64,000 bases of DNA from an uncultured Actinomycetes bacterium (GTDB taxonomy: Bacteria > Actinomycetota > Acidimicrobiia > Acidimicrobiales > RAAP-2), in assembly GCA_903830655.1 (NCBI GenBank), contig CAIKUQ010000045.1:19893-83892 (forward strand), read 5' to 3'. This document shows positions 52,069-61,074 of this stretch, one piece after another. A program made the translations under genes and the position numbers. The first letter of the stretch is position 1; each line of letters starts with the position of its first letter. A model generated the notes under the pieces. It was not told the DNA's origin and made no database searches. It worked only from the letters and a program-made list of their open reading frames with translations.

Positions 52069-52084
52069 TGTTTCACGTGAAACA
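52069..52084. promoter_or_regulatory. parS site 2
   Basis: Perfect TGTTTCACGTGAAACA. Confidence 0.95.
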
Positions 52085-52105
52085 TCCAGGCCAAGAGGAT
52101 TCAAT

Positions 52106-52121
52106 TGTTTCACGTGAAACA
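52106..52121. promoter_or_regulatory. parS site 3
   Basis: Perfect TGTTTCACGTGAAACA. Confidence 0.95.
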
Positions 52122-52220
52122 TTTTATACTTGACGTAGCCCCAAAAACGTAGTTAGATGTACGGAGCAACATTCCCGTGCGCCTATTTATAAGTTCGGGT
52201 CCTGTCGGAGGCCATATATT

Positions 52221-52973
52221 ATGCGGATTTTCGCTGTAGCGAACCAAAAAGGTGGAGTGGGTAAGACCACAACGACGATCTCAGTCGGGGCCGCCTTAGC
52301 GGAATTAGGCCGTAGGGTTCTCATTATCGACTTGGACCCCCAAGGTAACGCCACAACCGGCTTAGGAGTCGACGCCCGCCGTTTTGAGCACTCAATGTAC
52401 GATGTTTTGCTCAATGACATGCCTATGGCGGACGTCGTTGAGGCTACCGGCTTTGCCAACCTGTTCTTGGCCCCCGCTACCCTGGACCTGGCAGGTGTCG
52501 AGCAAGAGCTGAGCTCAGTAATTTCGCGTGAAACCCGCCTTAAGCGCTCTCTAGAGTCTATACAAGGGGAATTTGATTACGTGATGATCGACTGCCCCCC
52601 TTCCTTAGGCTTAATTACAATCAACGCCTTCTCCGCAGCCACCGACATTTTGGTGCCTGTCCAGTCAGAGTTCTACGCACTAGAAGGACTAAGCCAATTG
52701 ACCAAAATTGTTGAGCTGGTTCAAAAGAATTTGAACCCCTCCTTGAGGATTTCCAAGGTTGTTTTGACTATGGCCACCGCTACGGCCCTGTCATCGGACG
52801 TCGCTAAGGAGGTCAAAAAGGCCTTCCCCAAGGAACTTTGCAAGACAACTATCCCTCGTACAGTCCGATTGGCGGAAGCACCTTCCTTTGGACAACCAAT
52901 TACGCAATTCGACCCCGCTTCTAAGGGTGCCAAGGCCTATAAGGCATTAGCAGAGGAGATTGACAATGGCTAG
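52221..52973 (+). CDS. parA: chromosome partitioning ATPase ParA
   Basis: FAVANQKGGVGKTTTTISVGAALAELGRRVLIIDLDPQGNATTGLG. Confidence 0.95.
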   Translation: MRIFAVANQKGGVGKTTTTISVGAALAELGRRVLIIDLDPQGNATTGLGVDARRFEHSMYDVLLNDMPMADVVEATGFANLFLAPATLDLAGVEQELSSVISRETRLKRSLESIQGEFDYVMIDCPPSLGLITINAFSAATDILVPVQSEFYALEGLSQLTKIVELVQKNLNPSLRISKVVLTMATATALSSDVAKEVKKAFPKELCKTTIPRTVRLAEAPSFGQPITQFDPASKGAKAYKALAEEIDNG

Positions 52974-53886
52974 AAAGCCCGGTTTAGGTAAGGGTCTGGA
53001 AGCCCTCATTCCCAATAGTGGAGGCGGTAACGAAGGGGAGAGCAATTCTCCCTTGCGTCGAGTCCCCGTTAGTTCCGTTCGGGCCAACAAGTTCCAACCC
53101 AGAAAGCACTTTGACGAAGAGTCCTTGGCCTCATTAGCCACTTCGATCAAGGAAATGGGTGTTTTACAGCCAATTATCGTGCGCTTGGACCCCGACGAAG
53201 AGGGTAGCTACGAGCTGATTGCTGGTGAGCGTCGCTGGCGTGCCTCCCAATTGGCTGGTATGGAGACGATCCCGGTCCTGGTTTCTGATGGGGTTGATAA
53301 TCTCCTCTCTCTAGAACAGGCTGTTGTGGAGAACCTCCACCGTGAAGATCTCCATCCTCTTGAAGAGGCCGCCGCCTATCAGCAATTAATCGATGAATTC
53401 AGCCTCATTCATGATCAAATCGCGAAACGCGTTGGAAAAAGTCGCACTTACATTACAAATACCTTAAGGCTATTGGCATTGGGCGAGTCTGCCCAGCTAG
53501 CTCTGGGATCTGGAAAGATTTCTGCTGGGCACGCACGAACGTTGCTGGCCATCGCCAATCCAGAGGCCCAAACCAAGATGGTACAGCGGATTATTTCTGC
53601 AGAATTGTCCGTCCGTGACACCGAAGCAGCAGTCAAAGCCTTACTGCAACCTAAAGAAACGAAGCCCACGGCCCCGAGTACGAGTGCAACCCCATCGAAA
53701 CCAACACTCCGCCCGGTTCCAGACCCTGCGGTGGCCGAAATCGAGAACCTTTTTGAGGCCTACCTCGACACCCGAGTCCACGTTGACCTTCGAGATGCCA
53801 AGACGGGGCGCATCATTATCGATTTTGCCGACCTAGATGACCTCGAGCGAATCTATAAGGCCGTAGCCAAGCGGGGACTGCACTAA
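52960..53886 (+). CDS. parB: chromosome partitioning protein ParB
   Basis: GLGKGLEALIP, ELIAGERRWRASQLAGMETIPVLV, ENLHREDLHPLEEAAAYQQLIDEF, KRVGKSRTYITNTLRLL. Confidence 0.95.
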   Translation: MTMARKPGLGKGLEALIPNSGGGNEGESNSPLRRVPVSSVRANKFQPRKHFDEESLASLATSIKEMGVLQPIIVRLDPDEEGSYELIAGERRWRASQLAGMETIPVLVSDGVDNLLSLEQAVVENLHREDLHPLEEAAAYQQLIDEFSLIHDQIAKRVGKSRTYITNTLRLLALGESAQLALGSGKISAGHARTLLAIANPEAQTKMVQRIISAELSVRDTEAAVKALLQPKETKPTAPSTSATPSKPTLRPVPDPAVAEIENLFEAYLDTRVHVDLRDAKTGRIIIDFADLDDLERIYKAVAKRGLH

Positions 53887-54015
53887 GTCTCAACTAAACC
53901 CTCAGGTTGAAGTTATCCCCAAACTGTGCAGTAGGTTGTGGTTAAACCCCGCCATCATCAGGGGAAATCGCTATAACCCTTATAGGGCACAGGTTTGAAG
54001 GTTTTTTTGGAAGTG

Positions 54016-54906
54016 TTATCTGTGGATAACTTGCTGAAGAACCTCTTGAAATACCGTGACCACGAGGTGAACTTCCTGTTCAGAGAGGTTGCCCTGCTCA
54101 ATGACCAGCGCGGTCATTGGGGTTTCACGTAAAACAGGGAGGCTCATTCCCGTCAAGTCAACGTCAATGCCTGGAGCGGCCTTGCGCAGAGCCCCCACCA
54201 GTAACGAGCCAAGTTCTTCGCCAGCGAGGGATCGAGAGAGGTAGCCCTGCCAAAAGTGGATATGGAGACCCTCGATGCCAGCCAAAGTCTTGATGGCTAG
54301 GACGAGTCCTGCCCCGCTCGAAATGGCGGCTTTCGAAAGGTTCGAATCATCCCCATGGAGGGGGAGTGATAGCCCACCGGATAAGGCCTCGGCGAACGGA
54401 CCCGAGCCACCAATAAACAGCTCACCAGAAATTCCACCGGCGCCGAGATCTTGAATGGCGTTAACGGGGGTGCGGTCGTCAGCCGAGGAAAGGCGCAAGA
54501 TTTCGTCGAAGGCCAACTTCGTCAAAACACCGGTGACCTCGAGTCCGGTATTGGCTTGAAACTCTCTGAGGGCCGATTCGGACTTCGGGCCAAAGATTCC
54601 ATCTAGGCGCCCAGGGTTGAACCCAAGTCGAGCGAGTCTCACTTGCAAGTTGGCTACGTCATCTCCTCGAAGGAATGGCGTAGCGATAAAGAGCAGCCGG
54701 CCGCCCAGTGTCCAAGAGGCTTCGGCTAAGCGCTCCCAGGTGAGTGCGTCGACGAGGCCAGTCATGGGTAGGCCGCGGTCATGCTGGAAGGCCGATACAC
54801 GCTTAGCGGTGAAGGGGTCGAGCGCGTGTGGTGAATTCAGCTGCTCGCCAACACCCTTCGAGGTCAAATCACTTACGAGCGCTTGAACCTCGAGGGTGGT
54901 GAGCAA
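54016..54906 (-). CDS. cwlM: CwlM-like protein: two peptidoglycan-binding domains plus degenerate amidase_3-like domain
   Basis: VSAFQHDRGLPMTGLVDALTWE and LGFNPGRLDGIFGPKSESALREFQANTGLEVTG; synteny parB-cwlM-trxA-trxB as in mycobacteria. Confidence 0.72.
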   Translation of the reverse strand: MLTTLEVQALVSDLTSKGVGEQLNSPHALDPFTAKRVSAFQHDRGLPMTGLVDALTWERLAEASWTLGGRLLFIATPFLRGDDVANLQVRLARLGFNPGRLDGIFGPKSESALREFQANTGLEVTGVLTKLAFDEILRLSSADDRTPVNAIQDLGAGGISGELFIGGSGPFAEALSGGLSLPLHGDDSNLSKAAISSGAGLVLAIKTLAGIEGLHIHFWQGYLSRSLAGEELGSLLVGALRKAAPGIDVDLTGMSLPVLRETPMTALVIEQGNLSEQEVHLVVTVFQEVLQQVIHR

Positions 54907-54921
54907 AACGAAATTCCCGAC

Positions 54922-55245
54922 TTAGAGGTTGTCGGTGATCTCTTGGAGCATGGCACCCTTGGGCTTTGCACCAACGAGACGAGCGGCGACCTCGCCGTTT
55001 TTGAACAACAAGAGGGTTGGGATGCTCATAACGGAGAACTTGGTTGCGGTGGCGACATTGGCGTCGACGTCGAGCTTGGCGATGGCGAACTTGTCCGCCT
55101 GCTCGTCAGCGAGCTCTTCGAGGATCGGGGCAATCATCTTGCAAGGCCCGCACCATTCGGCCCAGAAGTCCACCAAGATGGGCTTGTCTGACGACTTGAC
55201 GGCTTCGTCGAAAGTTGCGTCTGTGAGATGTGCGATTGTGGCCAT
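54922..55245 (-). CDS. trxA: thioredoxin
   Basis: [26 protein letters not shown]. Confidence 0.97.
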   Translation of the reverse strand: MATIAHLTDATFDEAVKSSDKPILVDFWAEWCGPCKMIAPILEELADEQADKFAIAKLDVDANVATATKFSVMSIPTLLLFKNGEVAARLVGAKPKGAMLQEITDNL

Positions 55246-55293
55246 GATTTCCTCCTTGCGACGCGGCGATTGCCGCGAGTTCCATCGTAGCGA

Positions 55294-56253
55294 CTAGTGG
55301 GAAAAACCTTGCGCTTCTAACCAGCGCTCGGCATCGATAGCGGCCACACAACCTGAGCCCGCCGAGGTAATGGCCTGGCGATACTCGTGGTCTTGAACGT
55401 CACCCGCTGCGAAGAGTCCCTCGATGTTGGTGTAGGAACCGTGCATCGTCTTCACGTACCCCGCGTCGTCTAGGTCTAACGAGTCGGTGACCAAAGTGGT
55501 GTTGGGGATGTGACCAATCGCCACAAAAATTCCGGTGAGGGGCAGGACACGAGTCTCACCAGTAACGGTGTCTTCGAGGAGAACACCCTCGACGCGCTCT
55601 TCGCCCAGTACTTCGGTCACCTTGGTGTTCCAGGCAAACTTGATTTTCTCATTAGCGAAGGCGCGCTCTTGCATGATCTTGGAAGCGCGAAGAGAGTCGC
55701 GGCGGTGAATCAGGGTTACCGACGAGGCGAACCGAGTTAAGAAGGTGGCCTCTTCGATAGCGGAGTCGCCACCACCCACTACGGCGATGTCTTGGCCACG
55801 GAAGAAAAAGCCGTCACAGGTCGCACAGGTCGAAAGCCCGTGACTAAGTAGGCGTTTTTCGCCAGGAACATTCATCATCAAGGATCGAGCACCGGTGGCC
55901 AGAATCACTGAGTCCGCGGTAATCGAAGGGTCGACGTCGTCGGTGAGCCAGGCCTTAAATGGGCGAGAGGTGGCGTCGAGTTTTTGGACCTTGGTTACGC
56001 GCAGGTCGGCCCCGAATCGCTTGGCCTGTTCGCGCATGTTGGCCATGAGCTCAGGTCCCGTAATTCCCTCGGGAAATCCAGGAAAGTTCTCGATTTCGGT
56101 CGTGAGCATGAGTTGACCGCCGGGCTGATCGGTGGTCGACGAAGGTTCGCCTTCAATGACAATCGGGGCGAGCTGGGCTCGACTCGCATAGATGGCCGCG
56201 GTGAGTCCGGCGGGGCCCGACCCAATGATGAGAACTCGGGTGTGGTCGGTCAT
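55294..56253 (-). CDS. trxB: thioredoxin-disulfide reductase
   Basis: [61 protein letters not shown]. Confidence 0.96.
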   Translation of the reverse strand: MTDHTRVLIIGSGPAGLTAAIYASRAQLAPIVIEGEPSSTTDQPGGQLMLTTEIENFPGFPEGITGPELMANMREQAKRFGADLRVTKVQKLDATSRPFKAWLTDDVDPSITADSVILATGARSLMMNVPGEKRLLSHGLSTCATCDGFFFRGQDIAVVGGGDSAIEEATFLTRFASSVTLIHRRDSLRASKIMQERAFANEKIKFAWNTKVTEVLGEERVEGVLLEDTVTGETRVLPLTGIFVAIGHIPNTTLVTDSLDLDDAGYVKTMHGSYTNIEGLFAAGDVQDHEYRQAITSAGSGCVAAIDAERWLEAQGFSH

Positions 56254-56657
56254 GAACGACGGGCTTTTCTTGAGATGCGGAATCGATAGATACAGAGTCC
56301 GAGGAGAATAAAGAGTGCGCCGATGCTCATGTAGCTAAGCCACTGGTGCGAGGCGAAGAGGTACGTGTCCACGAAGCGAAAAAGTCCAATAACAAAAAGG
56401 ATGAATGAGACGATGCCCACCACGACCAAGATGATCGAAAAGGCGAGGGCGCGAGCGGCCACGGTGATGGGGCGAACCACCTTGCGCTGGACCTGGTTTA
56501 CGGCGCTGTCGACAAAGTCCTCGGCCTTGGACTGAACCTTGTGAATCGCTTCATCCACCGAGTCACCAACCTTGGCGTACCGCCGCTCCATGGCCCCTTC
56601 GATAAAGGCCTCAACCTTTTTGGACCAGTGGGAAGACTCGGCTTTGCTCACCACCAA
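56250..56657 (-). CDS. hypothetical membrane protein
   Basis: N-terminal soluble helix and two TM helices; overlaps trxB start by 4 nt. Confidence 0.6.
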   Translation of the reverse strand: MVVSKAESSHWSKKVEAFIEGAMERRYAKVGDSVDEAIHKVQSKAEDFVDSAVNQVQRKVVRPITVAARALAFSIILVVVGIVSFILFVIGLFRFVDTYLFASHQWLSYMSIGALFILLGLCIYRFRISRKARRS

Positions 56658-56668
56658 AATTTAGTGGT

Positions 56669-57511
56669 TTAAATTGGTTCGCGAATCCACGCCACGCCAA
56701 TGATCCCGGGCCCCCCGTGCGTGCCAACGGTAGAGCCCATATCGGCGGTGATGAGGGGGAACCGAGTGGGAATTTCTGAGACCAGATCAATCAGGGCTTG
56801 GGTGTCAGAACACTGTGAGTGAATGACCGAGATGCGACGAATCGGACCCGCATCACGCGCTATTTGGGCCAATGCGGCCAGAGCCTTCGAACGGGTCCGG
56901 GCCCTTCCCGCCTCGACAACAACCCCTTCGCGGAGGGCGAGTATTGGTTTTATTGAGAGGATTTGGCCCAAGAAGGCCTTCGCGCCACCCAAGCGACCAC
57001 CCTTGATGAGGTGCTCGAGGGTGTCGATGGTGGCGATGACTCCTAATTCGGGAACAAGCTCATGGCCCCTGGCCACAATCTCGGCCAGTGAGCTTCCGGC
57101 CTGGGCCATCTCGGCCAGTTCAATGGCGAGCAAGCCTTCGGACATCGTTACCGCGCGAGTGTCAATAATAGAAATTGGAATGCGATCCTTGACCGCCTCG
57201 GCCGCCAGGGTCGCAGAAGAAAAGGTCGCCGACAACAGCGAGGTGAGTGATATGACCACAATGCCCTCACACCCTTGGCTGATGGCGCGTTCGAAGGCCT
57301 CTTGAAACGCGCCCGGGGAGGGGGCGGAAGTCTCGGGCAAGGTCGCTGACTGGACACACTTCGCCCAAAACTCCTCCGGAGCCAGGTTGCGGTCGAGGAA
57401 CTCTTCGGAACCAAATCGAATTGTCAGCGAAACAATGTCAATACCTAGACGTTCGGCTAGCGCATGTGGAAGGTCGCTTGCGCTATCGGTGATTATGCGT
57501 ACTGGGGCCAC
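56669..57511 (-). CDS. DegV family protein (fatty acid-binding)
   Basis: VRIITDSASDLPHALAERLGIDIVSLTIRFGSEEFLD; TSAPSPGAFQEAFERA. Confidence 0.92.
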   Translation of the reverse strand: MAPVRIITDSASDLPHALAERLGIDIVSLTIRFGSEEFLDRNLAPEEFWAKCVQSATLPETSAPSPGAFQEAFERAISQGCEGIVVISLTSLLSATFSSATLAAEAVKDRIPISIIDTRAVTMSEGLLAIELAEMAQAGSSLAEIVARGHELVPELGVIATIDTLEHLIKGGRLGGAKAFLGQILSIKPILALREGVVVEAGRARTRSKALAALAQIARDAGPIRRISVIHSQCSDTQALIDLVSEIPTRFPLITADMGSTVGTHGGPGIIGVAWIREPI

Positions 57512-59075
57512 GTCGCTCCTTCAAATGAGACTGCTGCCTTCTTTGACCAACCAAAAGTACTACGAGATAAATTACAATGCCGACAACCGCCGCCGCGAAG
57601 AATCGTTCAAAGAGCCCAATCCCGACCGTGGAGGTACTAGCGGAATAAGCAAAAGCCATGGCGACGAGTGAGAGAGAGCTCGCGGCCACTGTCCGCCGGA
57701 CGTGAACGGACCACAGTTCGGACCAGATGGAAACCTCGTTTCGCGACAGTACCCACAGAACCAGTAGGGCACAGGCCGAATAGGCAATGGACACCGATCC
57801 GGTGAGACCGGCCATGGAGTGTCGACCAATGGCGTAGGCCAAAGCGATGGTGAGGATATTTTGAAGGGCGTAGAGAAAGAAGACTTGGCGGGCCTTTTGC
57901 ATAGCTTGTAACCCCCTAATTCCCAATTGAAATAGGGTAAAACCAGGCAAACCGATGGCCAGAATCCGCAAGACCGTGCCCGCCAACAAGGGGTGTCGCA
58001 AGTCGGCGTGGTGCAAGAACAGCGCAACCAGTGGCGAACCCAGTACCACTAAGAACAACGCGCACGGGATGATGATCACCAGCGATTGGCGCAGCCCAAA
58101 TCGCAATTGCTTAGTGAAGGACCCAAAGTCCTGGTCGGTAGCAAAACGCGCAAGTTGCGGAGTGAGCGACGTGAGTACCGACACCACCACCACGGCGTAG
58201 GGCATTTGCATAAAACTCCAGCCGTAGGTGTAGGCCGAGACCGGACCACTACCCCCGAGGGAGAAGGCCACCGCGAGTACGACGTACAACGAAGCTTGAT
58301 TCGCGAGGACCACGGCGAGAGTCCACGCACCCAGTCGACGAACTGCCGTAATCGCGGGGTCGGCGAAGTCCAGCCGCAAACGCAAGCGATAGAGGTCGGT
58401 GGCACTGAGCGAGGGAAGCAAGAATAAAAATTGCAAGGCCACACCAAAGGTGGTGCCAACACCTAGGTACATCAGGTGTTGCGTCGACGAAACGGAAGCC
58501 ACGCTCGGGCTGGGTTCGACCTGGTGAAACCAAATCAACACCGCAATGCAGATGATGTTGTTAACTACCGGCGTCCACGCGCCAGCGGAGAATCGATTAC
58601 GAATGTTTAACAGGGCGGTTGAAATGCCAATTAGTCCATAGAAGAATATTTGGGGAACAAACCAACGAAGTAATTGAACGGCGACCTCGCGCTGGGCGGC
58701 GAGGTGGTGAGTGGCGCCGTGCTGCATGGCGGTGAAGCCTTGGATAACTTGCGGTGCCAGCACCCAAGCGGCCGCCGAGGTGATCGCCAAGACCAGAATC
58801 GCTCCCGTAATCACCGACGAGATCGATCGCCACGCCCCCTCTTCGGTGTCGACCGCGAGCCGTTCAACGAAAACGGGGATAAAGGTCGCCGAAGCGACAC
58901 CTCCCAAGACCAGGTCAAAGACCATATTTGGCACGGTATTGGCCAAGTTAAAGGCGTCAGCGAGGGGGGTAAATCCAAGCACCCAGGCCAGAACGAGCAC
59001 GCGCAGTAGCCCCGTCAGGCGCGAGGCGAAGGTTCCGCCGGCGAGCGAGAGAACTCGCGAACCGTGAGTACTCAT
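57483..59075 (-). CDS. murJ: lipid II flippase MurJ/MviN family
   Basis: GGTFASRLTGLLRVLVLAWVLGFTPLADAFNLANTVPNMVFDLVLGGVASATFIPVFVERL. Confidence 0.92.
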   Translation of the reverse strand: MSTHGSRVLSLAGGTFASRLTGLLRVLVLAWVLGFTPLADAFNLANTVPNMVFDLVLGGVASATFIPVFVERLAVDTEEGAWRSISSVITGAILVLAITSAAAWVLAPQVIQGFTAMQHGATHHLAAQREVAVQLLRWFVPQIFFYGLIGISTALLNIRNRFSAGAWTPVVNNIICIAVLIWFHQVEPSPSVASVSSTQHLMYLGVGTTFGVALQFLFLLPSLSATDLYRLRLRLDFADPAITAVRRLGAWTLAVVLANQASLYVVLAVAFSLGGSGPVSAYTYGWSFMQMPYAVVVVSVLTSLTPQLARFATDQDFGSFTKQLRFGLRQSLVIIIPCALFLVVLGSPLVALFLHHADLRHPLLAGTVLRILAIGLPGFTLFQLGIRGLQAMQKARQVFFLYALQNILTIALAYAIGRHSMAGLTGSVSIAYSACALLVLWVLSRNEVSIWSELWSVHVRRTVAASSLSLVAMAFAYSASTSTVGIGLFERFFAAAVVGIVIYLVVLLVGQRRQQSHLKERRGPSTHNHR

Positions 59076-61015
59076 GGGAGTTTTCGCTGGCTCCGGCGCC
59101 GCCACGCGGTCCGAATCCACCACAGCGCCAAGACGAGGGCGGAGAAGAAGGTGAGTAGGTATCCCGCCAGAGAAGCTCCGGCAAAGCGCACCTGTACCGC
59201 TTCGTGGGTGAGGACGAATTGGCCATCTTTGGTGAGCACATTGATTCGCAGGGTGAGTGACGAACCGTGCAAGTTGATGGCGGGGATTCGAATTGATTTG
59301 GTTTGCGAGTTGATGGTGACGAGCTGGGTAGATCCCCTTGGAAAGCTCAGCCCATTCGCGCTCAATTGGACTTGAACAGTTATTGGATAGTGCGCCTTGG
59401 AAAGCAGGGTCACTGGGATGCTGGCGTGGCGAGAGGTAAGGGTGATGCTAGAGGGATCAACACTCAGCAAGCGAAATTGATGAGCGAGTGAATTGCCGAC
59501 TTGAGTTAACGCATTGTCGAGTACAGCGGGAGTGCCGATTTGTTCGGCGTTGGCGAGCCGTTCCATCAAAGTGAGACTGAGCCATGGATAGGTGATGGAC
59601 TGGTTAAAGGAACCGACCTCGGCGATGAGCTGATCAAGGTAGGCGAGTGAATTTTGGGTCCACGCGGGAGTTGGTTGATCGATGACCGATTGACTAGTCG
59701 GGGCGCCGGTGGACCCGATGCGAGATGAGGCGAGCACCGTCGACAGCGGCGAGGGTGCAAGAACCCGGTTGCGCGAGAGGCCTGACAAGAATTCGTCTAG
59801 GAAGTGGCCATCGGCACTGCGGGCGTTGATGGGAACAATCACCGAGCGCTCGAAAGGAAGAGTGGGTGCTTCGTAGTGCAAGACAGAGAGCAGGGCGAGC
59901 AGGGCGTTCGCTCGAGTAGCGGGCCCCAAGCCGGCGCGGTACAGCAGCTGGTTGATCGGCGCGAAGGTTGGAATTGCCGTAATACCTGGGGTTTGCGAGA
60001 GGGTAAAGGGAGCGCCCCAGTTCCAGAAGCCAGATGGTGGAGTTACCAGTGAACTCTCGGCCACCACCGCTTGTTGGACCCCGGCTTTGGCGAGTGCGGT
60101 AAGCGAAGCCACTGGCGTGGTGGTGCGTAGGTAGATCGGTGCGTCAAGGTTTCGACCAGTAGCGGCGTAGAGGAATTCGTTAGTGAGGTTGAGTTGTTGC
60201 TGGACCTGTGAGTCAAGACCGTTAGCCGAGAGCTGCCCAAAATCAATCCGTGGTGACGGCGTAGCGATTACTCGGTGCGCGAGCGAGTCCACCGCAAGTC
60301 GCAAGGCGTGACTCACCGTGCTCGGAGCGATCGTAATTTTTTGGAGGGCTTGGTAATTTGTCGCCAGAGTGACTGGTGTAGCGGGGTAACTCGCGATTGT
60401 TCGAAGGAGAGATAAAAGTTGACTCGAAGAGTTGGTGGCCCCGCCGTCCATCGTGATCAGGGGAACCACGTCGAGCGGGTGAAGAACTTTGTCGTTCGAG
60501 ATAACCACTAAAACCCACGTAGCGGATTTCGCTGTTCCTTCGGTGGCGATGTACTGAACGGGATACACACCGTCACAACGAGTCTGTTGACAACTTAAGG
60601 GAAGAACGAGCGGGAGTTCATTACAGGCGCCCTTGCCCGCACTCTTTTGGCCGGACTTCAAAACCATCGTGACCGCGGCAAAGCCGTTCTTGGTACAGGC
60701 GAGCTGGATGGTATTGGAGGTCGCCAGAGCCACCGTTCCGGGTCCCACCCCACTCGCTACGTCAATGACCTGGGAGGTGCCGACTAGTGGTGGGTAGAGT
60801 TCGGCCTGCAGGGTCGCCTTGGTGGGGGAGGGAAGGGTAAAAGTGGCTGAAAATCGTGCAATGCCGTTGCCGTTCATCGTGGCGACGGTGTCTTGGTGGT
60901 TCAGCACCAAGTCGAGGGTGGTCGCAGCCACGCTGACGTGCGGCCACGTGATCGTCGCGAGGCTCATGAGTACCACGCACAGCGCCCGCCACCAGGAAGA
61001 AAAACGGTGGAACAT
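59072..61015 (-). CDS. secreted/membrane-anchored protein, DUF6049-like
   Basis: Signal peptide, large extracellular region, C-terminal TM; precedes murJ with ATGA overlap as in actinobacteria. Confidence 0.65.
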   Translation of the reverse strand: MFHRFSSWWRALCVVLMSLATITWPHVSVAATTLDLVLNHQDTVATMNGNGIARFSATFTLPSPTKATLQAELYPPLVGTSQVIDVASGVGPGTVALATSNTIQLACTKNGFAAVTMVLKSGQKSAGKGACNELPLVLPLSCQQTRCDGVYPVQYIATEGTAKSATWVLVVISNDKVLHPLDVVPLITMDGGATNSSSQLLSLLRTIASYPATPVTLATNYQALQKITIAPSTVSHALRLAVDSLAHRVIATPSPRIDFGQLSANGLDSQVQQQLNLTNEFLYAATGRNLDAPIYLRTTTPVASLTALAKAGVQQAVVAESSLVTPPSGFWNWGAPFTLSQTPGITAIPTFAPINQLLYRAGLGPATRANALLALLSVLHYEAPTLPFERSVIVPINARSADGHFLDEFLSGLSRNRVLAPSPLSTVLASSRIGSTGAPTSQSVIDQPTPAWTQNSLAYLDQLIAEVGSFNQSITYPWLSLTLMERLANAEQIGTPAVLDNALTQVGNSLAHQFRLLSVDPSSITLTSRHASIPVTLLSKAHYPITVQVQLSANGLSFPRGSTQLVTINSQTKSIRIPAINLHGSSLTLRINVLTKDGQFVLTHEAVQVRFAGASLAGYLLTFFSALVLALWWIRTAWRRRSQRKLP

Positions 61016-61074
61016 GCTTCACTAGGCTACAAGCGCACCGCTACGAAAGCCGGCGCATATTACCGTTAAGAGCA

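Noticed and set aside
52520-52535. parS-like AATTTCGCGTGAAACC inside parA
   Set aside because: Four mismatches to TGTTTCACGTGAAACA; explainable by coding sequence.
53971-53985. CTATAA-CCC-TTATAG mini-hairpin downstream of parB
   Set aside because: Only 6 bp and AT-rich with no immediate T tract; too weak to call a terminator.
56250-56657. Possible holin/prophage remnant (small two-TM protein)
   Set aside because: No other phage genes nearby, and it sits in the conserved trxB-degV-murJ neighbourhood; kept as a hypothetical membrane protein.
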